From positions 1 through 40,601 of the IMG/VR virus record IMGVR_UViG_3300023223_000295: 40,601 nt of DNA; one strand, written 5' to 3'. The notes beneath the pieces are model-generated. The model ran no database searches. It was not told the DNA's origin and was given only the letters and a program-made list of their open reading frames with translations. How positions within the stretch are numbered: position 1 is the stretch's first letter; every line of letters starts with the position of its first letter. This DNA comes from a virus. Positions 16,121-23,589 of this stretch are shown here, in pieces. The translations under genes were made by a program, and so were the position numbers.

Positions 16121-16730
16121 TCTTTACTAGCTCCGTTTTGAACTCTTTCAAAGTTTAGCATTAAGCTAATATCGATGTCTTTCTTGCTGCCTAAATCGAA
16201 TAAGTGATATATCTCAACAAAATCCAACGCCCAAGCTTCTGACGGTTGGATTTTGAGCTCGCTAATACAAACCTTAAACCATTGCCAGTAATCAAACTTA
16301 AATGGCTCAAACCTGCCCTGTATTACTCCTCTGTATCCTTTTTTTTTACAGGCATGTTAGTAGAGAAATACTCATTTACTTGAGTTGCGATATCAACCAT
16401 GACTAAGGGCCAAGGCTCGCTTAATTCGTCTGACCGATCGCTTGGTAACCAGCTGACTCTATACATTCCGTCTTGAACTTCTGCCAAAGGAATGCTTTTG
16501 TTTTCTGTTTGTACCAGGCAATATATTGCATAGCTGGCAGTTTCGAATTCGCAAACCTTGTGATAAAACGCCATCCTATCAATAAGATTATCAATATCCA
16601 TAGAATCTTTGCATGCCTGTAAATACATCAACAAGACGCATTGGAGATCTTTCCCGGTAGCATCAAAAAAAGCCTTACAAGCTGCAAGGCTAATTTTAAA
16701 TGGATATTCTTTGTAGCATAATTTAATCAT
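16102..16730 (-). CDS. Tail assembly chaperone, frameshifted long form (gpGT-like), about 209 aa
   Basis: The short form ends at 16323. A run of nine A on the coding strand (16347-16339) is an ideal slippery site just before its stop. A -1 slip continues for about 80 residues (starting KKGYRGVIQGRFEPF, with DYWQWFKVCISEL and a C-terminal SLMLNFERVQNGASKEWLQK) and stops at 16102, inside the tape measure start. G and GT forms chaperone the tape measure during tail assembly in most siphoviruses. The extension is open, protein-like and in the expected place. It has no start codon of its own. Confidence 0.85.
16323..16730 (-). CDS. Tail assembly chaperone, short form (gpG-like), 135 aa
   Basis: Small helical protein between tail tube and tape measure: ITLACKAF-like N-terminus (KISLAACKAFFDATGKDLQC), central DNLIDRMAFYHKVCEFETAS, ending NMPVKKKDTEE. 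Position and the A-run just before the stop identify it as the upstream half of the frameshifted chaperone pair. The start shares a base with the tail tube stop (TAATG). Confidence 0.85.
   Translation of the reverse strand: MIKLCYKEYPFKISLAACKAFFDATGKDLQCVLLMYLQACKDSMDIDNLIDRMAFYHKVCEFETASYAIYCLVQTENKSIPLAEVQDGMYRVSWLPSDRSDELSEPWPLVMVDIATQVNEYFSTNMPVKKKDTEE
16339..16347 (-). promoter_or_regulatory. Programmed -1 frameshift site (nine A)
   Basis: Homopolymeric A9 on the coding strand, within the last seven codons of the short chaperone form. P- and A-site tRNA-Lys can re-pair after slipping one base back. No clear stimulatory structure was identified downstream. Confidence 0.8.
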
Positions 16731-17143
16731 TATACCGCCGGAACGTGAGTAACAACGCCAGAGGATAAAAAGGTGATCGTAGTAGATACTTTATCACCGT
16801 GAGGTAGCGCATCGCTTAATCCATTCGGGACCATTGAAGCACTAAACGATTCATCTGTAGTGGCCGGACCAACATAAACAAGAGTATATGTATCTTGCGT
16901 GCCAGCTAATGAGTCCGCGCGAACCTTTCGATATTGAGTGTCATCGTTGTAAACAATAGTGCCTGATATTTGCAACTGTTTACCGGCTAACTCACCGTCA
17001 AGTAGCGCAACGAAATCAGCCGCTGATTTATTTGATATATCAATTGGTGTGCCGTTAAACGTTAATGTCATTTCCATTTGGCCGACAATTGTGCCTGTAC
17101 CATTTGCTATGACGACGTCTGTAGCGTTAATTTCACCACTCAT
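16730..17143 (-). CDS. Major tail tube protein, 137 aa
   Basis: Beta-rich tube subunit forming stacked hexamers. Evidence: position between tail terminator and chaperone genes, size, and beta strands such as VVIANGTGTIVGQMEMTLTF, a short acidic loop, and SASMVPNGLSD in the TP901-1/Tuc2009-like style of small tail tubes. A candidate extended -10 (GTGATAATAT) about 30 bases upstream could give the high expression it needs. Confidence 0.85.
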   Translation of the reverse strand: MSGEINATDVVIANGTGTIVGQMEMTLTFNGTPIDISNKSAADFVALLDGELAGKQLQISGTIVYNDDTQYRKVRADSLAGTQDTYTLVYVGPATTDESFSASMVPNGLSDALPHGDKVSTTITFLSSGVVTHVPAV

Positions 17144-17172
17144 AATAAAAGCCTCTAATTAGTGTTGTTTGT

Positions 17173-17182
17173 ATATTATCAC
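17173..17182 (-). promoter_or_regulatory. Candidate late promoter (GTGATAATAT) before the tail tube gene
   Basis: TGA-TAATAT on the - strand is an extended -10 of imperfect match, in the short gap between the tail terminator stop and the tail tube start. It resembles the GTGATATAAT motif seen three times elsewhere on this strand. No good -35 exists. Confidence 0.4.
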
Positions 17183-17191
17183 GCTTGGTTA

Positions 17192-17599
17192 CTAGCGTAC
17201 AATGTCGGACTTAAACACAATAGATAAGTCTATTATGTACCATCCGTTTTCGTTTCTTCCTACGTTTCTGCTGCCGCTTAGTATAAAAACAGTTTGAGCA
17301 CCATTTGTAAAAGTTTTGCCATGCCGGTAATTGGCAAGTATCGAGTCGACAGTTACCAGCGCCTGTTTAACGCTAACGCCTGATTTTGTGTAAACCGATA
17401 TCTGGTATATGCCCGGGGACTCATCAACTGAATCTTTACTGATAACGTCCTGTTCGCCAAATAACGTTGTTAAGTCTATAAACTGACTACCACCGTCAAC
17501 CTCGGGGTTAAAGTTTTCATTCTCATGAGATATCGGCAAGCCTAATGCCAAATCAATAATCGATTGGGTTAACGCCTTGTGTATTTCATGATACGCCAT
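17192..17599 (-). CDS. Tail terminator protein, 135 aa
   Basis: Caps the tail tube and joins it to the head (gpU/gp17-like). Evidence: order (after gp10-like protein, before tail tube), size, an N-terminal helix (HEIHKALTQSIIDLAL), a central QDVISKDSVDESPGIYQISV strand pair, and a C-terminal NGWYIIDLSIVFKSD, typical of tail terminators. The start shares a base with the stop of the 47-aa gene upstream (TAATG). Confidence 0.8.
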   Translation of the reverse strand: MAYHEIHKALTQSIIDLALGLPISHENENFNPEVDGGSQFIDLTTLFGEQDVISKDSVDESPGIYQISVYTKSGVSVKQALVTVDSILANYRHGKTFTNGAQTVFILSGSRNVGRNENGWYIIDLSIVFKSDIVR

Positions 17600-17742
17600 T
17601 ATTTAGCCTTATCACCACAAAGATTACTCAGGCTCTCTTTGACTTTTTCCGGCAAGTCTTCAAAGTTTTCAGCAAGAGATTCTATTAGTTCCTTAAACTC
17701 GTCTAAGTCAACTATTTTTATTTCTATAATACTTTTAGCCAT
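17599..17742 (-). CDS. Small acidic helical protein, 47 aa, in the neck operon
   Basis: Begins MAKSIIEIKIVDLDEFKELI, with ENFEDLPEKVKESLSNL after it. It fills the gap between the gp10-like and tail terminator genes, with stop and start overlapping by one base (TAATG), so it is very likely translated. Single-helix proteins of this size occur here in some siphoviruses without assigned function. Confidence 0.7.
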   Translation of the reverse strand: MAKSIIEIKIVDLDEFKELIESLAENFEDLPEKVKESLSNLCGDKAK

Positions 17743-17743
17743 G

Positions 17744-18208
17744 TTAAACCGCCTTAAATGCTTTTTGCAATGTTGTGCCCCATTTTAGCAGTGACACCCT
17801 TAGCATCCCTCTCGGAGCCTGCTTAGAGAAGCCTTGCGAGTTGGTTTTTTCTGTATCTTCCGGACCGTAGCCCCCGAATTCTAACTTTTCAATGTAAGGC
17901 AGATTGTTATATAAAAACACTTTCTGTTTGGTTAGGTCGTTAGGCAGCTCTTTTGCTATGTATCCAGGGCCTTTATTTTTGTTTGAGTCGCTAGTCTCGT
18001 CTGTAACATTTAAACCGACAAACCAACTCCCCCTAGCTCGCCCCCCGTTAACTAACGCAACGGGGGTTGCGACGATTACATCACCCCAAGTCTTAATCGC
18101 AGCTATCCTTAACGCCTTGTTGTATTGAGTCCTTGTTAGTTCCTGACTCTTATCCAGCGCCTTTCTTAGTTCTTTACCTAGATTTTCAATCTTTATTATT
18201 TTAGCCAC
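17744..18208 (-). CDS. Neck / HK97 gp10-like protein, 154 aa
   Basis: Head-tail joining region protein of the gp10 type: basic N-terminal helices (KIENLGKELRKALDKSQELT), the pattern VVATP-like DVIVATPVALVNGGRARGSW, LPYIEKLEFGGYG and a C-terminal LRVSLLKWGTTLQKA. The common start is GTG at 18208, with GGAAGG 9 bases upstream and an 8-base overlap with the stopper gene; a longer reading from 18280 overlaps that gene by 80 bases and is unlikely. Confidence 0.8.
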   Translation of the reverse strand: MAKIIKIENLGKELRKALDKSQELTRTQYNKALRIAAIKTWGDVIVATPVALVNGGRARGSWFVGLNVTDETSDSNKNKGPGYIAKELPNDLTKQKVFLYNNLPYIEKLEFGGYGPEDTEKTNSQGFSKQAPRGMLRVSLLKWGTTLQKAFKAV

Positions 18209-18554
18209 GAACGACAACCTTCCACAATTGAGTGATGCCAGCGTGGTTAATTTCATCAATCTGAACAACCTTGTGGTCAATGCCGCTAAAAGTTATTAGG
18301 TCGGTCATTAGCGGCGTAACGCCATTATCAAGCGCGATCATTTTGTCAGTTTGCTTTATGCGCTCACCATCAATTAAGCTTGCTTTTAATTTTATTACTG
18401 CGCCGACTGCATCTAAAATATTTGTTGTGGCTCCGGTTGTTTCACCCTCGACTGGATCGAATGCGCCGCCAGTTTCCCGGGTTATTTTAACGTAGGTTTC
18501 ATCGCCGAGTGATTTTAATAATTCCGTCGATACTTTTGATAAGTCTAAGCTCAT
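18201..18554 (-). CDS. Head-tail stopper, 117 aa
   Basis: Small beta-barrel connector that plugs the portal-adaptor channel after packaging. Evidence: position after the adaptor, length near the family norm, strands YVKITRETGGAFDPVEGET and the C-terminal FSGIDHKVVQIDEINHAG. It shares one base with the adaptor stop and overlaps the gp10-like start by 8 bases. Confidence 0.75.
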   Translation of the reverse strand: MSLDLSKVSTELLKSLGDETYVKITRETGGAFDPVEGETTGATTNILDAVGAVIKLKASLIDGERIKQTDKMIALDNGVTPLMTDLITFSGIDHKVVQIDEINHAGITQLWKVVVRG

Positions 18555-19054
18555 TATAACACCCTGGCCACGCGGCTAAATCCAGAGCCGCCACCAATTA
18601 ATAGCTCTCTAACCGCAGCGTTAACTCTATCCAGTCGCGCAACAGACCACGATCCACCCTCGAAGAAGCTCCGTTTAATTACATCCACCTCTTGAGATTG
18701 AACATTTAGATTTGTTTCGTTAGTTAGTAGTGATTGGCCATTGGCTGCTGAGGCTGCTTCTGCCTGGCTGTTCTTTAATTGAATTGGGATAGAGTCTTGA
18801 TCGAATAAATCGCCAAATATAATAACGTTTAGGCGCGGATAGAGTAATGACTGATCGGATTCAACTCTGGTGCCTTTGAATCTTGATTCGATCGATGTTA
18901 GATAGTCCACAGCCAGTATTAGTTCGATTTCCCTTGCCGGTGCGTCTGCGCCGATTGTAAGGCCTCTAGCCGCCGCATAGGCTACGTATTCAGCATCACT
19001 AATAAATGTGTTGGAATTGGGAATTCCTGCGCCTGTCTCGATTATTAATGTCAC
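18554..19054 (-). CDS. Head-tail adaptor (DnaT-like / gp6-like), 166 aa, GTG start
   Basis: Adaptor ring that sits under the portal. The N-terminus LIIETGAGIPNSNTFISDAE and the helical body with YLTSIESRFKGTRV match proteins often labelled DnaT-like, which act as head-tail adaptors by position. The start is a GTG directly after a T7 run. Its ribosome binding site (TAGG) lies in the 3' arm of the hairpin at 19060-19085, so read-through transcripts from the NAD cassette should be poorly translated. First gene of the neck-tail block. Confidence 0.8.
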   Translation of the reverse strand: MTLIIETGAGIPNSNTFISDAEYVAYAAARGLTIGADAPAREIELILAVDYLTSIESRFKGTRVESDQSLLYPRLNVIIFGDLFDQDSIPIQLKNSQAEAASAANGQSLLTNETNLNVQSQEVDVIKRSFFEGGSWSVARLDRVNAAVRELLIGGGSGFSRVARVL

Positions 19055-19059
19055 AAAAA

Positions 19060-19091
19060 AAGGCCTATTGATTAGAATAGGCCTTAGTTTA
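19060..19091 (-). terminator. Terminator / RBS-masking hairpin with abutting candidate -10
   Basis: AAGGCCTAT (19060-19068) pairs with ATAGGCCTT (19077-19085); on the - strand the stem is followed by seven T and then the adaptor GTG. It therefore ends the NAD cassette and masks the adaptor ribosome binding site. Directly 5' of the hairpin is TGA-TAAACT (19094-19086), a weak extended -10 whose transcript would start inside the 5' arm and so lack the stem. Confidence 0.65.
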
Positions 19092-19119
19092 TCACGAATG
19101 GTTGATTAAATGAAAAATG

Positions 19120-20586
19120 TTAGATTTGTTGATTAACTAGGTCTCGAATTTCTTTTAATGAAGTTTCTCTAACTAATTTACCATCTTCGAAAACCGTTTT
19201 TAATAAGCCAAGACTTTCTTGTTCGTTTGTTTGTTGGTCGTACATAACAAACTTTCCATCTTCGAACTCAACCCGAAGTAATCCTTTGGCTGACTTTTTC
19301 GAACTGTCAGTTTTTGGATCTTTAAATATTGGAGTGGACGCGCCATTTTTTATAACGTTTGTTGCTTTAACAGCCGATCCGTGGGTATCCCTTGTTACGT
19401 ATTGGAATGAATAAGAGCCGACACCAAGAACGGCTTGAGGGCAAAAGCCTTTAGCCATAAGTCGTTTATTTATTTCAAGTTGGCGCTCGATTGTTATCGC
19501 GTCGCCATAGATAGCGCCAATATGCGAATCTAACAGCTTGTATCCTTTATCGGTAATTGTTCCACCAAACGTATCCCATAGGCATTCAATAAGACCCTTA
19601 CCTTCAGGTGACGAATCCAAACAAGTCCCACATAAGATATCAACAGGATCGCCAGAATCAGGACGAATAACAAGCTTACCATCACGAGCCATGATTATAT
19701 CTTGAAGCTTTGGTAAATATTCGGTAACTGTTTTCCAGAAATCCCAAGTATCACTAACGACTGATAATATCCCGGTCGGCGATTGATTGGTCATAAGATG
19801 GGTAAAGAACTCGATTTCACCCTCTTCCTGCCAACTACATGTTACGCTATGTTCTGTCGCATCCACTGAGAAACCGACCAATTCATTGTCGACATTAGCG
19901 TTATAATATTTCTCAGCGAATAAAACAGCAGGGATAGTATCGGTACCGGCAAAGCCTGAGCATAGATGACCGAAGCCTGACATAGCGGCAGCCTGGCGGC
20001 CAAACATACCCCTAAAGCTAAAGTCATGACACATAAATGGCAGCAACGATTGATCCATGCCCGATTCTTCAAATGCCTTTTTAAAGTTTCGCAGATAAGC
20101 TACTGATGTAGTTGCTGAGGTTTGAATGGGCCAGTTTTCAGTGCTCAAAACCGTTTCAATCATGTTAGGTAGCCATTCGAAATCATCGACAGTATTAACG
20201 ATCGTTATCGGGGCCACTTGGTAAGGAACCAGGCTACCTTCTTTTAACGCTTTTATGCGGATAGGGAGGTAACCCAATTCGTGAAGCGACTCAAGGTATG
20301 TCACATCAACTTCATAGCCAAGCATTGCGCTTAGAATTCGCTTATGATTCGATACAGCAAGATCACGGGGAAGATTAAAAAAGCTTTCGTTCCACTCTTC
20401 AATTAAATAATCTTTAATGAAATACTGCAATCCAACAAACACAATCGATTCATTATCCTTGATATTGCAAAGCCTATTACTTCTTGATGTGTAGTTAACA
20501 TATACCTTACTAACATCTGGATGATACGCTCTTACATGAAATTCTTTGTAAACGTCTTTTTGCATTGTTGCTGCTGAAATTGTCAT
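19120..20586 (-). CDS. nadV: Nicotinamide phosphoribosyltransferase-like (NAMPT / Namat), 488 aa
   Basis: NAMPT-family enzyme. Motifs are DFSFRGM, ATEHSVTCSW (active-site His), LVIRPDSGDPVDI, GAIYGDAI and GVGSYSFQYVTRDTHGSAVK, all at family positions, and the length is normal. Known activity: nicotinamide + PRPP to NMN. In NARP1 the related Namat joins nicotinamide to ADPR-pyrophosphate, giving NAD+ directly. It follows the Prs-like gene by two bases and no NMN adenylyltransferase is in the window, which favours the NARP1 reading. It sits inside the structural operon but is bracketed by its own terminators. The NAMPT versus Namat choice cannot be made by eye. Confidence 0.93.
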   Translation of the reverse strand: MTISAATMQKDVYKEFHVRAYHPDVSKVYVNYTSRSNRLCNIKDNESIVFVGLQYFIKDYLIEEWNESFFNLPRDLAVSNHKRILSAMLGYEVDVTYLESLHELGYLPIRIKALKEGSLVPYQVAPITIVNTVDDFEWLPNMIETVLSTENWPIQTSATTSVAYLRNFKKAFEESGMDQSLLPFMCHDFSFRGMFGRQAAAMSGFGHLCSGFAGTDTIPAVLFAEKYYNANVDNELVGFSVDATEHSVTCSWQEEGEIEFFTHLMTNQSPTGILSVVSDTWDFWKTVTEYLPKLQDIIMARDGKLVIRPDSGDPVDILCGTCLDSSPEGKGLIECLWDTFGGTITDKGYKLLDSHIGAIYGDAITIERQLEINKRLMAKGFCPQAVLGVGSYSFQYVTRDTHGSAVKATNVIKNGASTPIFKDPKTDSSKKSAKGLLRVEFEDGKFVMYDQQTNEQESLGLLKTVFEDGKLVRETSLKEIRDLVNQQI

Positions 20587-20588
20587 AA

Positions 20589-21404
20589 TTATTTCTCGTA
20601 GTTGAATTTAATTAAATCACGGCTATTGATGAATTTTTCAATCAGGTTAGACGTGAAAACGTAATCGATATTACCTTTCAATGGCTCAAGGCCTTTGGAG
20701 TAAATGCCGTGTGATGTGTGAAGTATTATTTTTCCGCAATTTGCATCCTTTAAATGCTTTGACAAGTGAATAAAAGACGCTCCTCCGTCGCAAATGTCAT
20801 CGACTATTATTACATCTTTGCCTTGCAGATCTTTATCCGGAATTGAACAGGCAATAATATTTCCAGTTGAAACATCCCGAATTTTTACGGCCTGAACATA
20901 ATCGTCATGATCGATGTATTTCATAACATCAAATATCTTTTTTGATGCTCCGATATCTGGCGCGCAGAGAATGAAATCATTTGTTATTTTTTCAATCTCA
21001 GGTAGCCGCCAACCAAACCCTACCTCCTGGCGGATAACTTCGATATTATCTATCAGCGCCGATGACACGTCAGAATGAGGATCTAAAACTGTAACCTTGT
21101 TGAAATTTAATCCGTTAATGATGTTAGTAAACACTTTTAATGAAAAAGATTGGCCGGCGCCAAACCTTCTGTCTGCCCTGGCATTCGGGATGTATTTCAT
21201 AAACAAATCAACATCGTAAACACCCATAGAGTCAAGAGCGTTTTTAATCAAGCACAATCTGATCAAGTCATTACTAGCGTCAACAGCATTAATTGACAAC
21301 ACCTTCCTGCATGATTTGTCATGTATTTTTATTTCGCAAACCTCAGCGCCGTCACTGAACGTTGTAAAATCTATCGAAGCACCCGATAAATCAAAGTTAC
21401 TCAT
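20589..21404 (-). CDS. prs: Ribose-phosphate pyrophosphokinase-like (Prs / Adps), 271 aa
   Basis: Type-I phosphoribosyltransferase fold. Motifs are PNARADRRFGAGQSFSLK (Prs: Y-A-R-Q-D-R-R), VTVLDPHSDV, CAPDIGA and the PRPP loop VIIVDDICDGGAS. It is shorter than bacterial Prs (about 315 aa). Prs makes PRPP from ribose-5-P and ATP; the NARP1 enzyme Adps instead pyrophosphorylates ADP-ribose released when defence systems cleave NAD+. Co-occurrence with the NAMPT-like gene makes a two-step NAD+ pathway. AGAGGA lies 7 bases before the ATG; GTGATATAAT just upstream may be its late promoter. Confidence 0.92.
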   Translation of the reverse strand: MSNFDLSGASIDFTTFSDGAEVCEIKIHDKSCRKVLSINAVDASNDLIRLCLIKNALDSMGVYDVDLFMKYIPNARADRRFGAGQSFSLKVFTNIINGLNFNKVTVLDPHSDVSSALIDNIEVIRQEVGFGWRLPEIEKITNDFILCAPDIGASKKIFDVMKYIDHDDYVQAVKIRDVSTGNIIACSIPDKDLQGKDVIIVDDICDGGASFIHLSKHLKDANCGKIILHTSHGIYSKGLEPLKGNIDYVFTSNLIEKFINSRDLIKFNYEK

Positions 21405-21435
21405 ACCTGTTTCCTCTGATTAGTTAATAATTCAA

Positions 21436-21445
21436 ATTATATCAC
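21436..21445 (-). promoter_or_regulatory. Candidate late promoter GTGATATAAT before the Prs-like gene
   Basis: Extended -10 (TGA-TATAAT) on the - strand in the end of the RHH gene, about 25-30 bases before the Prs-like ATG. The same ten bases occur at 33676-33685 and 39668-39677. No -35 is evident. Confidence 0.5.
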
Positions 21446-21446
21446 T

Positions 21447-21575
21447 TTACTGATTCAGACCCCTTATCACTAACTGTCTAACAGCTTGAGAAAAGTTACC
21501 TTCAAAATGCTTATCAGCAAAATCTTGGATGTCTTTAATCAGTGACAGTGTTTTAAAATTAATAAGTTTCTTCAT
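21447..21575 (-). CDS. Ribbon-helix-helix regulator, 42 aa
   Basis: Arc/MetJ-type protein: a short basic beta strand (KKLINFKTLS), then two helices (LIKDIQDFADKHF and NFSQAVRQLVIRGL) with the classic turn GNFS. GAGG lies 6 bases before the ATG. It is the first gene after the early-type promoter at 21606-21644 and likely autoregulates the NAD cassette; the AT-rich ATATATCTAGTATATAT around the -10 is a candidate operator. Short but typical of the fold. Confidence 0.85.
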   Translation of the reverse strand: MKKLINFKTLSLIKDIQDFADKHFEGNFSQAVRQLVIRGLNQ

Positions 21576-21605
21576 GATTACCTCGTATACATTTAACGAA
21601 TACAA

Positions 21606-21644
21606 AATATATACTAGATATATTGCGCGTGCAACACTTTTGTT
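21606..21644 (-). promoter_or_regulatory. Early-type promoter of the NAD cassette
   Basis: AACAAAAGTGTTGC (21644-21631) overlaps -35 TTGCAC (21634-21629). The spacer is 17 and the -10 is TATATT (21611-21606). An ATATAT-CTAG-TATATAT tract overlaps the -10. The 14-base element is identical to that at 2291-2304. Confidence 0.8.
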
Positions 21645-21662
21645 ATAATAAACGCAATAAAA

Positions 21663-21680
21663 AGCCCGAGTTACCGGGCT
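21663..21680 (-). terminator. Intrinsic terminator after the 493-aa structural gene
   Basis: AGCCCG (21663-21668) pairs with CGGGCT (21675-21680); on the - strand the stem is followed by TTTTTATT. It ends the head transcript before the NAD cassette promoter. Confidence 0.8.
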
Positions 21681-21709
21681 CTTGTTTTGTGATTTAACTC
21701 AGGTTTAAT

Positions 21710-23191
21710 TTATAAGTCTTCTTGCCACGTTCCTGTTGCTTGGCAATCCGCCGCTGCCGCCGTTGGTATCGCTGCCGCTATGGTAAACGTCTGTCCAGGT
21801 AGCGCTATAAAGTCTAAATCAACTCGCTCATTAAACTCGATTGATTCAGATGATCCAGCAACAACCGTTACAGACGCAACTTTAATGCCACCAGAAACCG
21901 TCACATTATCTGTAGCAAATTCCATTATGGAAGATGTTTTATCGATATACTGGAAGTTTAGATCGCCACCAAATGTAGGGTTTGCTCTTATTTCGAAAAA
22001 TGCGAATTTGTTAGCCTGGGTTGAAAACGATGCAAGTAACGGAAATATTTCAGCTCTGTTAACTCTTCCACCAAAAGTGACTCTATTTCTGAATGTAATT
22101 ATATTAGTTAATGCCGTGCCAACGTTCAATTGACCGTTATCTTCAGATCTTGGTGGCGTAGACCTTTTAATTATACCCTCAACAAACGAGCCAGCAGAGC
22201 CGCCAGATAGTGTTATGTTTGATGTATTGCCAAGATTCCTAGTGAGCCATCCAATTCTAAATGTTGGATTTGTTACGCTGGTTGTTGTTGATGTGTTCGC
22301 GAATTGTATTACGTGAACAAGTATAAAATCACCAGTGGCGCTATCTTCAATAAAAAACTTTATGGCACCAAATCCCAAGTATTGATATTGGATTTGATAA
22401 ACATTACCTTTCTGATGGTTTAAGTTTATTTTAGGGTCGGAATTAATTCTAGTGTCGACGTTCCAGTTTTCTTGCTTTGTAAAGTCAACCACCGGCTCGA
22501 GCCCTGCTGTTACCTGAATCCATGAGGCGACAGCTGTTGAGCTGGTAAATGCAAATGTTGATTGCGGCCCCGGTATTACGGCTTGAGCAATAACCTGGTC
22601 ATCATTTGATGCGAATATGTAGTTTGGAACCTGAGCGGTTAAGCTTATCGAAATTTCAAAAGCATTATGTTGCACGGTTCCAGCAGTTAAAGGGACAGTA
22701 AAACCAACCCCATCAATTGTTATTGTTGCATTTTCAGCGCCGCCGGCAGGTGTTGTTATAGTTAACTCTTGAGATTCACCCTCCCCATCATGGGCGTATA
22801 CTATTCCAAAATCTTCGTTTAAATAACCAAATGCAAAGACATTTTCACCAGTGATCAATCCAGCAATTTGTTGGCTGCTTGGTGTACCAACATCAAAAAC
22901 AGCAGTTAGCCTGCCCAAAGCGCCTTGTCCTGGCCTGTATTTAAGTTGTCTTAGGCTTAATATGCTAGCAAGGCCGGCCGCATCAGTACCAGTTTGGCAT
23001 GTAAACTTATTATCGACAATGCTAGATGCCCCGCTAGCACCGCTATCAATAACTGTTAAAACCTGATTTAACAGTCCGTACTCAGCACTAATTTGCGTTA
23101 CCGGAGTCATTGACTCCGCTTTGACCTCGCCAAACGCGGTTTTTTGTAATGGTTGGCTTTCTTTTGTTATTGCCGGCGGTAAAGTTCTCAT
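21710..23191 (-). CDS. Virion structural protein, conserved AFGE family, 493 aa
   Basis: Beta-rich protein with the N-terminal pattern KTAFGEVKAESMTPVTQISAEYG and LKYRPGQGALGRLTAVFDVG, which I recall from a widespread phage structural or adhesin family (also in large algal viruses). Its C-terminus is Gly/Thr-rich beta with FIALPGQTFTIAAAIPT. It follows the head genes, so head fibre or decoration is plausible; a long adhesin used on the capsid is another option. The last gene before the terminator at 21663-21680. Confidence 0.7.
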   Translation of the reverse strand: MRTLPPAITKESQPLQKTAFGEVKAESMTPVTQISAEYGLLNQVLTVIDSGASGASSIVDNKFTCQTGTDAAGLASILSLRQLKYRPGQGALGRLTAVFDVGTPSSQQIAGLITGENVFAFGYLNEDFGIVYAHDGEGESQELTITTPAGGAENATITIDGVGFTVPLTAGTVQHNAFEISISLTAQVPNYIFASNDDQVIAQAVIPGPQSTFAFTSSTAVASWIQVTAGLEPVVDFTKQENWNVDTRINSDPKINLNHQKGNVYQIQYQYLGFGAIKFFIEDSATGDFILVHVIQFANTSTTTSVTNPTFRIGWLTRNLGNTSNITLSGGSAGSFVEGIIKRSTPPRSEDNGQLNVGTALTNIITFRNRVTFGGRVNRAEIFPLLASFSTQANKFAFFEIRANPTFGGDLNFQYIDKTSSIMEFATDNVTVSGGIKVASVTVVAGSSESIEFNERVDLDFIALPGQTFTIAAAIPTAAAADCQATGTWQEDL

Positions 23192-23193
23192 AA

Positions 23194-23541
23194 TTAACCC
23201 GCAAAGCTAGAAACTAGCATTTTGTAATGAGTTGCGCCGACCACAGTGTTAAACGTTGCCTTCGCTGTATTGTAGGAGCCCGACGCATTAGGCCTGCTAT
23301 ATTGTGACGTTCCCAGGGTTAATGTGCCGTCTGACATAGTAGCAAATTCATCACCGCCCTCTGATAGTTCAAAGGTAACACCCCCTGTCATGGTTGCCTT
23401 ATCGACAATTACCGTCTGGGTTGCATCTGTAAAGAATAATATTGAAATAAAGTGCGATAATAGATTTGCGTCTATTCCTTGGATCGCTGGCCCATCAGAT
23501 ATAGCGCCTGACTTTTCGAATCGTTGTGAATTGGTAGACAT
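23194..23541 (-). CDS. Small virion-associated protein, 115 aa
   Basis: Beta-rich, Thr/Ser-rich protein (TVIVDKATMTGGVTFELSEG) between coat-associated genes and the 493-aa structural protein, two bases from the latter. It may be a decoration or head-fibre base protein. No family is recognised. Its leader carries the GC-rich structured stretch at 23590-23632. Confidence 0.65.
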   Translation of the reverse strand: MSTNSQRFEKSGAISDGPAIQGIDANLLSHFISILFFTDATQTVIVDKATMTGGVTFELSEGGDEFATMSDGTLTLGTSQYSRPNASGSYNTAKATFNTVVGATHYKMLVSSFAG

Positions 23542-23589
23542 AATTACGCCTTATTAAGTTAATAATATAGGCTGCGGATGTTTAATGGC

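Noticed and set aside
16121-16322. Gap between chaperone and tape measure as untranslated
   Set aside because: It is coding in the -1 frame and is explained by the frameshifted chaperone.
17744-18280. Longer start of the gp10-like gene
   Set aside because: It would overlap the stopper by 80 bases and its extra residues are out-of-frame stopper codons; GTG at 18208 has a good binding site.
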